Shown: one piece after another, positions 1-5,301 of the stretch
Position numbering within the stretch: position 1 is the first letter of the stretch
How the letters are laid out: each line of letters opens with the position of its first letter
Origin: an uncultured Thalassospira sp.
Lineage (GTDB): Bacteria; Pseudomonadota; Alphaproteobacteria; Rhodospirillales_A; Thalassospiraceae
DNA: 5,301 nucleotides
Direction: 5' to 3'
NCBI GenBank assembly: GCA_946885765.1
Contig: CAMPHD010000258.1
Span: 1-5,301 of the forward strand
The notes under the pieces: model-generated
The model's input: the letters and a program-made list of their open reading frames with translations, nothing else
Databases searched by the model: none
What the model was told of the DNA's origin: nothing
Made by a program: the position numbers and the translations under genes

Positions 1-381
1 AATGCCAAAGGCCGAAAGACGGGCTTCTTCAAGCCCGTCGATCACCTTGACGGTTAAACCGGTTTCCGCATGCACGCGATCACAAAATGCCTGCCCGTCG
101 CTGGCGGCGCGGACGGCAGCAGTGGCAAGGATATCGACACGTGTGACCTTCATCGCACGCAACAGCCGGGCGAACCGCCGCAGGGCAGCGGTTGCCATTT
201 CAACGCCTTCGGGGTTGAGCCGTCCGGTATTTTCCGGATCACGCCCCAGTCCGCACATCACCTTTTCGTTGAAAATCGGGGCCGGTGCGCGTGTCATGCC
301 ATCAAACACAACAAGACGCACCGAGTTCGAGCCAACATCAATGATGGCGATACGGTTGGAAACCCTTTGGTCAGTCAGCAT
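1..381 (-). CDS. ppx: Ppx/GppA family exopolyphosphatase, N-terminal part (runs off left edge)
   Basis: The first 127 codons of a Ppx/GppA phosphatase, an actin-like ASKHA-fold enzyme that removes terminal phosphates from polyphosphate, or in GppA-type members hydrolyses pppGpp. Visible family blocks are the first phosphate-binding loop IIDVGSNSVRLVVFDG (residues 13-28), EKVMCGLGRD (39-48), ILATAAVRAASDGQAF (84-99) and DGLEEARLSAFG (115-126); E119 is the likely catalytic glutamate of the EEAR block. The ATG at 381 is the only reasonable start: an in-frame TAG lies seven codons upstream and the next Met (29) is beyond the phosphate loop. No good Shine-Dalgarno precedes it (an AGG lies 13 bases away), so translation may be coupled to ppk, whose stop is 33 bases upstream. 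Exopolyphosphatase is preferred over GppA because of the ppk neighbour, but the two cannot be separated from this part alone. Confidence 0.93.
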   Translation of the reverse strand, partial: MLTDQRVSNRIAIIDVGSNSVRLVVFDGMTRAPAPIFNEKVMCGLGRDPENTGRLNPEGVEMATAALRRFARLLRAMKVTRVDILATAAVRAASDGQAFCDRVHAETGLTVKVIDGLEEARLSAFGI

Positions 382-414
382 GCGGTTGGTTGAACCTGTC
401 TAGGTATGCACTCG

Positions 415-2562
415 TTAATCATCAAGCTGCAGCACGGGAACATTGGGGTCTTCCTCGCTAAGCGCGCTGCCGCGGCCTGAAAGTGACGGGTTGGTCATGA
501 AATACTGATGAGACGAAAACGCGTTTTCGTCTGCTTCGCACCGCTCATATGACCCGTCGGGCTGCAAATACCAAGCCTGCGCCGTATCTTTCAGATTTGC
601 AATCATGATCTGTTCGACAATCTGGCGTTGGCAAGTGGGGTTTTCCACCGGGACCAGCGTTTCGACACGACGGTTCAGGTTGCGCGGCATCCAGTCGGCG
701 GACGAAATGAACGCCTTGGCCTTGCGCGATGGCAGTTTTGCGCCGTTTGCAAAGACGACAATACGCGAATGTTCAAGGAACCGACCGACGATGGATTTAA
801 CGCGAATATTTTCTGACAGGCCCGGCACACCCGGCCGCAAACAGCAAATGCCGCGCACCACCAGTTCGATATGAACCCCGGCCTGGCTGGCGCGATAAAG
901 CGCATCAATCACCACCGGATCGACAAGGCTGTTCATCTTGGCCCAGATGCCCGACGGTTTACCCGCCTGACAGTTTTGGATTTCCTGATCAATATGGGTC
1001 AGAAGGGTCGGGCGCAATGTATGCGGCGCAATGGCGATTTTCTCAAGCGAGCGCGGGGTGGCATAGCCGGTCATGAAATTAAAGATGCTGGCCGCGTCAC
1101 GCCCCAATGCCGGATCGCACGAGAAGAACGAAATATCGGTATAGAATTTCGCGGTGATCGGGTGATAGTTGCCGGTCCCGAAATGCACATAGGTCCGAAG
1201 CCCGTGGCTTTCGCGGCGAACCACCAGCGACACCTTGGCATGTGTTTTCCAGTCAAGGAAGCCATAGACAACCTGACAACCGGCACGCTCAAGATCCGCC
1301 GCCCAGCGCAGGTTCGCTTCCTCGTCAAAGCGCGCCTTCAGCTCCACCATGGCCGTAACCGATTTGCCTGCCTCGGCAGCCGCAATCAGGGCCTTGACGA
1401 TCGGGCTGTTTTCCGATGTGCGATAAAGCGTCTGTTTGATGGTGACGACTTCGGGGTCACGCGCAGCCTGCAACAGGAACTGCACCACCACGTCGAAATC
1501 CTCGAACGGGTGATGAACGACGATGTCCTTTTTGCCAATCGCGGCAAAGCAGTCGCCGCCAAAGTCGCGGACCCGTTCCGGGTAACGCGCGCCATAGGGC
1601 TGGAACAGAAGGTCATGATGCAGATCGGAATCGATCAGCTGTTTGACATCGACAAGCCCGACAAGGCCGTCGACCTTGACGACTTCTTCGGGGGCGACAG
1701 AAAGTTCGTCGACCACGAAATCAAGAAGGTCTTCGGGCATCTTGGCATTGACTTTAAGCCGGATGATGCTGCCACGGCGACGGCGTTTCAGCGCGGTTTT
1801 GAAAACGCGCACCAGATCTTCGGCTTCTTCTTCGATCTCAACGTCCGAGTCACGGATAACACGGAACAGGCCGTGTTCGATCATATCGAAACCGGGGAAC
1901 AGCTTATCCAGATAAAGGACAATCGCCTGTTCCAGCGGCAGATAGCGTTCCGTCCGGCCCGGCAGGCGCAGGAAACGCCCGATTTTCGGCGGTACCGGGA
2001 TGAGACCACGCATATTGTGCCCGTCTGCCGGGTCAAACAACTGCATGACAATCGCAAAGCCAAGGTTCGGAATGAACGGGAAGGGATGCGACGGATCAAT
2101 GGCAAGCGGTGTGAGCGTCGGGAAGATTTCGCGCATGAAATAGCCATCAAGCCATTTGCGGTCTGTCTGGGTCAGGTCTTCCGGCCCGATCACGGAAATG
2201 CCGTGCTTTTCCATCTCGGAGCTGATCTGCTGCCAGATGCGTTGCTGGTCCTGCATCAACTGGTTGGCGTCATAGGTGATGGCGCGAAGCTGCTCGGACG
2301 GGCTCATGCCATCCTGGCTGACCTTGGTCATGCTTGCGCGCAACTGTCCGACCAGACCGGCAACACGCACCATATAAAATTCGTCAAGGTTGCTGGCCGA
2401 AATGGACAGGAACCGTACACGTTCAAGCAACGGGTGACGTTTGTTTTGTGCCTCTTCAAGGACGCGACCGTTAAAGGCCAGCCACGAAAGTTCGCGGTTT
2501 ATAAAGCGCTTGTCCGAATCAAGTGTGATTGCGCTTGATGGAATAACGGCGGCGTGGGTCAC
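415..2562 (-). CDS. ppk: Polyphosphate kinase 1
   Basis: A complete PPK1 of 715 residues, close to the usual length. It reversibly transfers the ATP gamma-phosphate onto polyphosphate through a phosphohistidine. In order: N domain with [12 protein letters not shown] (20-31) and [16 protein letters not shown] (55-70); H domain with [19 protein letters not shown] (150-168); the HHPFEDF block (350-356); and two phospholipase-D-like C domains. The catalytic histidine is H441 in KTHAK and the second histidine is H460 in YVHFGTGNY, 19 residues apart as in E. coli H435/H454. R381, R411, R570 (RGICCLRPG) and H598 (GRFLEHSRI) match E. coli R375, R405, R564 and H592 with a constant offset of six. The GTG at 2562 is chosen as start because AGGAGG sits six bases upstream. 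A longer reading from a TTG at 2658 would begin inside the probable -35 box and adds 32 residues with no family similarity. First gene of a ppk-ppx operon. Confidence 0.97.
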   Translation of the reverse strand: MTHAAVIPSSAITLDSDKRFINRELSWLAFNGRVLEEAQNKRHPLLERVRFLSISASNLDEFYMVRVAGLVGQLRASMTKVSQDGMSPSEQLRAITYDANQLMQDQQRIWQQISSEMEKHGISVIGPEDLTQTDRKWLDGYFMREIFPTLTPLAIDPSHPFPFIPNLGFAIVMQLFDPADGHNMRGLIPVPPKIGRFLRLPGRTERYLPLEQAIVLYLDKLFPGFDMIEHGLFRVIRDSDVEIEEEAEDLVRVFKTALKRRRRGSIIRLKVNAKMPEDLLDFVVDELSVAPEEVVKVDGLVGLVDVKQLIDSDLHHDLLFQPYGARYPERVRDFGGDCFAAIGKKDIVVHHPFEDFDVVVQFLLQAARDPEVVTIKQTLYRTSENSPIVKALIAAAEAGKSVTAMVELKARFDEEANLRWAADLERAGCQVVYGFLDWKTHAKVSLVVRRESHGLRTYVHFGTGNYHPITAKFYTDISFFSCDPALGRDAASIFNFMTGYATPRSLEKIAIAPHTLRPTLLTHIDQEIQNCQAGKPSGIWAKMNSLVDPVVIDALYRASQAGVHIELVVRGICCLRPGVPGLSENIRVKSIVGRFLEHSRIVVFANGAKLPSRKAKAFISSADWMPRNLNRRVETLVPVENPTCQRQIVEQIMIANLKDTAQAWYLQPDGSYERCEADENAFSSHQYFMTNPSLSGRGSALSEEDPNVPVLQLDD

Positions 2563-2568
2563 GCTATG

Positions 2569-2574
2569 CCTCCT
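2569..2574 (-). promoter_or_regulatory. Ribosome binding site of ppk
   Basis: AGGAGG on the minus strand, six bases before a GTG. This is a full-strength Shine-Dalgarno at ideal spacing and decides the start of ppk in favour of GTG at 2562 over the longer open frame. Confidence 0.9.
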
Positions 2575-2628
2575 GCGAAAGTGGGTTTGTGTCCTTGAAA
2601 TAAAGCGACAGTTCCCGGTTGCGATTGG

Positions 2629-2658
2629 AGTATAGGATAACTGCTTGTCGGGGTGCAA
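2629..2658 (-). promoter_or_regulatory. Probable sigma70 promoter of ppk-ppx
   Basis: On the minus strand TTGCAC (2658-2653) and TATACT (2634-2629) are separated by 18 bases, a good match to the housekeeping consensus. Transcription would begin near 2622, giving a leader of about 60 bases before the GTG start of ppk. The -35 box coincides with the TTG where the longer ppk reading frame would begin, which argues against that longer start. No convincing Pho box was found nearby. Confidence 0.6.
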
Positions 2659-2660
2659 TT

Positions 2661-2690
2661 TTCTTAAATTTTTAAGTCAGTTTTTATGAT
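2661..2690 (+). promoter_or_regulatory. Possible promoter of the sixA-like gene
   Basis: TATGAT at 2685-2690 is five of six to the -10 consensus. The best -35 partner is a weak TTCTTA at 2661-2666, 18 bases upstream. The start would fall near 2697, giving a leader of about 58 bases. The -35 part overlaps the AT-rich palindrome at 2663-2676, so a protein bound there would be expected to affect this promoter. The weak -35 makes the call tentative. Confidence 0.35.
2663..2676. repeat. AT-rich palindrome between the divergent promoters
   Basis: CTTAAATTTTTAAG has perfect six-base arms around a two-base centre. It lies five bases upstream of the ppk -35 box and overlaps the probable sixA -35 region, a position suited to an operator serving both directions. 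It could equally be a chance palindrome in an AT-rich upstream element; no regulator is encoded in view. Confidence 0.35.
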
Positions 2691-2754
2691 GGCTTCACAG
2701 CGCCCTATGTGACATGCAAAAGTCTGCTTTCCAGAGATTACCGGATACCGATTT

Positions 2755-3291
2755 ATGAAGACACTGCTCCTGCTCAGGCATGCAAAATCAAGCTGGACCG
2801 ATCCATCCCGATCCGATCACGACCGGGAACTGAACCGGCGCGGCGAAAAGGCGGCCCCGATGATGGGGCGCTACCTGCATGATGAGGGGCTGATGCCCGA
2901 TCTGATCTGGTGTTCGACGGCGGCACGTGCCGTGCAGACATTGACGTTGCTGGGGCGCGATTTCGCAACCGCGTCGGATGTGATCTATAGCGAAGACCTC
3001 TATATGGCGAGCGAGAAGGCATTGCTGGACTGCCTTGTTCAGACCCATGACGAGGCCCGTTGTGTGATGATGGTCGGCCATAATCCGGGGATGGAGGATT
3101 TCGCCGCCCAGCTTTTTGGCGATGGTGATGGCGAGGCGTTGTTGCAGATGAACCGGAAATATCCAACCTGCGGGCTTTGCCACTATGAGTTCGATATTGA
3201 TCACTGGGCGGATGTCCGCCCTGAAACCGGGCGTCTGATCCGGTTTGTAAAGGTCAGGGATCTGCAAGGCATCGGCGCGCCGCCAACCTGA
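2755..3291 (+). CDS. sixA: SixA-type phosphohistidine phosphatase (histidine phosphatase superfamily)
   Basis: A 178-residue cytosolic protein of the histidine phosphatase (phosphoglycerate mutase-like) superfamily. The N-terminal LLLLRHAKSSW (4-14) is the RHA variant of the RHG motif typical of the SixA branch, with R8 and catalytic H9. Further active-site parts are CSTAARAVQT (53-62, R58), SEDLYMA (79-85) and MMVGHNPGMEDFA (105-117, H109); KYPTCGLCHYEFD (135-147) matches the usual C-terminal block. SixA proteins remove phosphate from phosphohistidine, as on histidine phosphotransfer domains and the nitrogen-PTS protein NPr in E. coli; the substrate here is unknown and the gene symbol marks family only. 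It is transcribed away from ppk across a divergent spacer. The ATG start has only a weak ribosome site (GGA nine bases upstream), but the RHA motif at residue 8 fixes the N-terminus well. Confidence 0.9.
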   Translation: MKTLLLLRHAKSSWTDPSRSDHDRELNRRGEKAAPMMGRYLHDEGLMPDLIWCSTAARAVQTLTLLGRDFATASDVIYSEDLYMASEKALLDCLVQTHDEARCVMMVGHNPGMEDFAAQLFGDGDGEALLQMNRKYPTCGLCHYEFDIDHWADVRPETGRLIRFVKVRDLQGIGAPPT

Positions 3292-3297
3292 AATTCC

Positions 3298-3344
3298 GGC
3301 CCGCAATGCAGACCGTTGCGACGGGCACTTGACGCCGGGCCTTT
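3298..3344 (+). terminator. Weak candidate terminator after the sixA-like gene
   Basis: Seven bases after the sixA stop, GGCCCG (3298-3303) can pair with CGGGCC (3336-3341), followed by only TTT. The same 5' arm can instead form GCCCGCAA (3299-3306) against TTGC (3316-3319) and GGGC (3323-3326) with a three-base bulge. The short T run and long loop make it a poor intrinsic terminator. The structured block further downstream, with six T at 3448-3453, could serve instead. Confidence 0.25.
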
Positions 3345-3358
3345 GGCAGCGTTTTATA
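3329..3358 (+). promoter_or_regulatory. Possible promoter within the sixA-aspS spacer
   Basis: TTGACG at 3329-3334 matches five of six -35 positions. An AT-rich -10 candidate follows: TTTATA at 3353-3358 (18-base spacing, only three of six) or TATACC at 3355-3360 (four of six, but 20-base spacing). Transcription would start near 3365, just before the structured block, and would give aspS a leader of about 170 bases or a separate small RNA. The -35 is good and the -10 is poor. Confidence 0.35.
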
Positions 3359-3364
3359 CCGCAG

Positions 3365-3453
3365 AATTTCAAGCGCCGCGTCGCGCAAACAGACAGATCA
3401 CCCGATTTGATCGCCCCGAATTGACCGGGACGGTCGGTTTGCGGTGCTTTTTT
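3365..3453 (+). ncRNA. Putative structured RNA: small RNA, aspS leader or compound terminator
   Basis: A block of nested complementary arms ends directly in six T. Outer arms CGCAAAC (3384-3390) and GTTTGCG (3437-3443) pair perfectly over seven bases, with a possible extension GCGC (3373-3376) to GTGC (3444-3447, one G-U) across a bulge. Inside are GATCA/TGATC (3396-3400, 3408-3412; seven-base loop) and GACCG/CGGTC (3423-3427, 3431-3435; three-base loop). T6 at 3448-3453 follows the closing arm at once. A promoter-like TTGACG lies just upstream, so the unit could be an independent RNA of about 85-90 bases. It matches no RNA family I recognise. Pairing was read by eye, with no energy calculation or comparison. 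Confidence 0.3.
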
Positions 3454-3455
3454 GT

Positions 3456-3488
3456 TTGACAGCGCGGTGCAGCCATGCACCTTTGCGC
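3456..3488 (+). promoter_or_regulatory. aspS upstream element: perfect -35 hexamer followed by a hairpin
   Basis: TTGACA at 3456-3461 is a perfect -35 box, but at 16-18 bases spacing only CACCTT, ACCTTT or CCTTTG is found, none a good -10. Immediately downstream GGTGCA (3466-3471) and TGCACC (3476-3481) form a six-base stem with loop GCCA, extendable by GCGC (3462-3465) to GCGC (3485-3488) across a TTT bulge. The element may be the main aspS promoter with a palindromic operator in its spacer, or a leader hairpin if transcription begins further upstream. Confidence 0.35.
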
Positions 3489-3537
3489 CAAATTTGTGGC
3501 CCGAAATACCAAGCATACAAAGCAACCTGGAAAGACC

Positions 3538-5301
3538 ATGCATCCTTATCGCTCACACAATTGTAATGCGTTGCGCGCCTCTGACGCCGATGCGGAAGTG
3601 CGCCTGTCCGGCTGGATCCACCGCAAGCGCGACCACGGCAATCTTCTGTTTGTCGATTTGCGCGACCATTACGGCATCACCCAGATCGTGATCGACATCT
3701 CAAGCCCGCTTTTCGCGGTTCTTGAAAAGTCGCGCGCCGAAAGTGTGATCACGGTGGATGGCAAGGTCGTCAAACGGACCGCCGAAACCGTCAACCCGAA
3801 CCTGCCGACCGGCGAGATCGAGGTTTACGCATCCAATATCGCAGTCCAGTCGTCTGCCGACGTCCTGCCGATGCCGGTATTTGGTGATGCCGAATATGGC
3901 GAGGAAATCCGCCTGCGTCACCGTTACCTTGACCTGCGTCGCGAAAGCGTTCATTCGAACATCGTTCTGCGGTCGCGTGTGATTTCGGCAATGCGTCAGA
4001 AAATGATCGCACAGGGCTTCCTTGAAATCCAGACCCCGATCCTGACGGCAAGCTCGCCGGAAGGCGCGCGTGACTTCCTCGTGCCGTCGCGTATGCATCC
4101 GGGCAAGTTTTATGCCCTGCCGCAGGCCCCCCAGCAGTTCAAACAGCTTCTGATGGTTTCGGGCTTTGACCGTTATTTCCAGATCGCACCGTGCTTCCGC
4201 GATGAAGACGCCCGTGCCGACCGTTCGCCGGGCGAGTTTTATCAGCTCGACTTCGAGATGGCCTTTGCCACCCAGGACGATGTGTTTGACGCGATCGAAC
4301 CGGTTCTCCATGACATCTTCGTCGAATTCGGCGGTGGTCGTGACGTAACACCGCTTCCGTTCCCGCGCATTCCGTTTGATGAATCGATGGCGAAATACGG
4401 CTCGGACAAGCCTGACCTTCGCAATCCGATCATCCTGTCTGACGTGACCGAAGCCTTCCGCGGTTCGAATTTCGGCATCTTTGCCTCGAACATTGAAAAG
4501 GGTTCGGTGGTTCGCGCCATTCCGGCACCGGGGGCCGCAGGCCGCCCGCGCAGCTTCTTTGACAAGCTGAACGCCTGGGCGCGCGAAGAAGGTGCGGCGG
4601 GTCTTGGTTACATCGTTTATGATGAAACCGGCGAAGCCAAAGGCCCGATTGCCAAAAATCTTGATGCTGAACGCATCGCGAAAATCAAGGAAGTCACCGG
4701 CGTTGCCAATGGCGATGCGGTCTTCTTTGCCTGTGACAGGGAACTGGCTGCCGCGAAATTTGCTGGCAAGTCGCGCGACAAGGTTTGCGATGAACTGGGT
4801 CTTCGTGAAGACGGCATGTTCAAATTCTGCTGGATCGTTGATTTCCCGATGTACGAGGAAGACGACGACGGCAAGATCGAATTTAGCCACAACCCGTTCT
4901 CGATGCCGCAAGGCGGGCTTGAAGCACTTGAAAGCATGAACCCGCTTGATATCAAGGCGTGGCAGTATGACATCGTGTGTAACGGTATCGAACTGTCATC
5001 GGGTGCCATTCGTAACCACCGCCCGGACATCATGTACAAGGCGTTCGAGATTGCCGGTTATGGCAAGGACGTTGTTGATGATCGCTTTGGCGGCATGATC
5101 AACGCGTTCAAATTCGGCGCCCCGCCGCACGGTGGTTCGGCCCCGGGTGTTGACCGTATCGTCATGCTTCTGGCTGACGAGCCGAACATTCGCGAAGTCA
5201 TTGCCTTCCCGCTGAACCAGCAGGCGCAGGATCTGATGATGAATGCCCCGGCCGAGGTCGATGACCGCCAGCTCAAGGAACTGCATTTGCGGGTACAGCT
5301 T
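3538..5301 (+). CDS. aspS: Aspartyl-tRNA synthetase, nearly complete (C-terminal tail beyond right edge)
   Basis: 588 codons are present without a stop; bacterial AspRS is about 590-605 residues, so only a short tail is missing. This class IIb enzyme attaches aspartate to tRNA-Asp in the cytosol. In order: OB-fold anticodon-binding domain (about 1-110) with [20 protein letters not shown]; catalytic core start with RHRYLDLRR (128-135) and motif 1 around FLEIQTPIL (161-169); [11 protein letters not shown] (196-206); motif 2 [20 protein letters not shown] (219-238), with ATP-contacting R221; bacterial GAD insertion (about 310-420); [10 protein letters not shown] (451-460); motif 3 [13 protein letters not shown] (533-545) with R540. 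H33 in RDHG and L89 before TGEIEV suggest a non-discriminating enzyme. The ATG is preceded by GGAAAG at 3529-3534, a modest ribosome site. The motif 2 and HNPFSMPQ forms are those I associate with alphaproteobacteria. Confidence 0.97.
   Translation, partial: MHPYRSHNCNALRASDADAEVRLSGWIHRKRDHGNLLFVDLRDHYGITQIVIDISSPLFAVLEKSRAESVITVDGKVVKRTAETVNPNLPTGEIEVYASNIAVQSSADVLPMPVFGDAEYGEEIRLRHRYLDLRRESVHSNIVLRSRVISAMRQKMIAQGFLEIQTPILTASSPEGARDFLVPSRMHPGKFYALPQAPQQFKQLLMVSGFDRYFQIAPCFRDEDARADRSPGEFYQLDFEMAFATQDDVFDAIEPVLHDIFVEFGGGRDVTPLPFPRIPFDESMAKYGSDKPDLRNPIILSDVTEAFRGSNFGIFASNIEKGSVVRAIPAPGAAGRPRSFFDKLNAWAREEGAAGLGYIVYDETGEAKGPIAKNLDAERIAKIKEVTGVANGDAVFFACDRELAAAKFAGKSRDKVCDELGLREDGMFKFCWIVDFPMYEEDDDGKIEFSHNPFSMPQGGLEALESMNPLDIKAWQYDIVCNGIELSSGAIRNHRPDIMYKAFEIAGYGKDVVDDRFGGMINAFKFGAPPHGGSAPGVDRIVMLLADEPNIREVIAFPLNQQAQDLMMNAPAEVDDRQLKELHLRVQL

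Noticed and set aside
871..2538. A 555-codon open frame on the plus strand, antisense to most of ppk.
   Set aside because: The minus strand encodes a full PPK1 with every catalytic residue. The antisense translation shows no family motif, and long antisense frames are common opposite GC-rich coding sequence.
2672..2716. Possible Pho box upstream of ppk (CTGTGAA and TGTCAC motifs on the minus strand).
   Set aside because: The TGTCAC-like copies are 15 bases apart rather than 11, and the CTGTGAA-N4-TCATAAA reading matches the consensus poorly. Phosphate control of ppk is plausible in general but not shown here.
3292..3537. T-box or other known amino-acid-sensing leader upstream of aspS.
   Set aside because: No T-box sequence or specifier-loop arrangement is visible, and T-box control of tRNA synthetases is not expected in alphaproteobacteria. 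Only an unclassified structured block is supported.
2788..3543. A 251-codon minus-strand frame covering sixA and the aspS spacer.
   Set aside because: It lies opposite a well-supported histidine phosphatase gene, spans a non-coding spacer, and shows no domain or ribosome site.
3452..3691. A 79-codon plus-strand frame overlapping the aspS start.
   Set aside because: It is out of frame with aspS, overlaps its first 150 bases, starts within the putative promoter and has no recognisable content.
3700..4911. A 403-codon open frame on the minus strand, antisense to aspS.
   Set aside because: The plus strand encodes AspRS in one unbroken frame with all class II motifs. The antisense product resembles nothing recognisable and is best explained by codon bias.
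1..5301. A defence system, mobile element, CRISPR array or other accessory system.
   Set aside because: All coding space is taken by four core genes with uniform composition. No inverted terminal repeats, transposase, integrase, spaced repeats or attachment site were seen.

Overview
The window carries ordinary core metabolism and translation genes from a proteobacterium, most likely an alphaproteobacterium of the Rhodospirillales type. The evidence for this is the form of the aspartyl-tRNA synthetase (motif 2 reads [15 protein letters not shown] and a later block reads [10 protein letters not shown]), together with the GC-rich third positions and a ppk-ppx pair close to aspS. A Thalassospira-like source is my guess from general resemblance and cannot be settled from this sequence alone.

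Layout. On the minus strand, reading leftwards from about position 2660: a sigma70-like promoter, then ppk (polyphosphate kinase, complete, 2562 to 415), then 33 bases later the first 127 codons of a Ppx/GppA phosphatase, which runs off the left edge. Together they form a polyphosphate-making and polyphosphate-degrading operon. On the plus strand, reading rightwards from the same divergent spacer: a sixA-like histidine phosphatase (2755 to 3291), a 246-base spacer, then aspS (aspartyl-tRNA synthetase, 3538 to the right edge), which lacks only a short C-terminal tail.

The coding genes look intact, with all key catalytic residues present. I see no mobile element, CRISPR array, tRNA or rRNA. The two non-coding spacers are the least explained parts. 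The divergent spacer (2563-2754) holds a good ppk promoter, a weaker sixA promoter and an AT-rich palindrome between them. The sixA-aspS spacer (3292-3537) holds promoter-like elements and a block of nested complementary arms ending in a run of six T. That block could be a small RNA, an aspS leader or attenuator, or a complex terminator. It is the best candidate here for something undescribed, but it rests on hand-read base pairing only.

The aspartyl-tRNA synthetase has features expected of the non-discriminating type, which would charge both tRNA-Asp and tRNA-Asn and so imply GatCAB-dependent Asn-tRNA formation in this organism.
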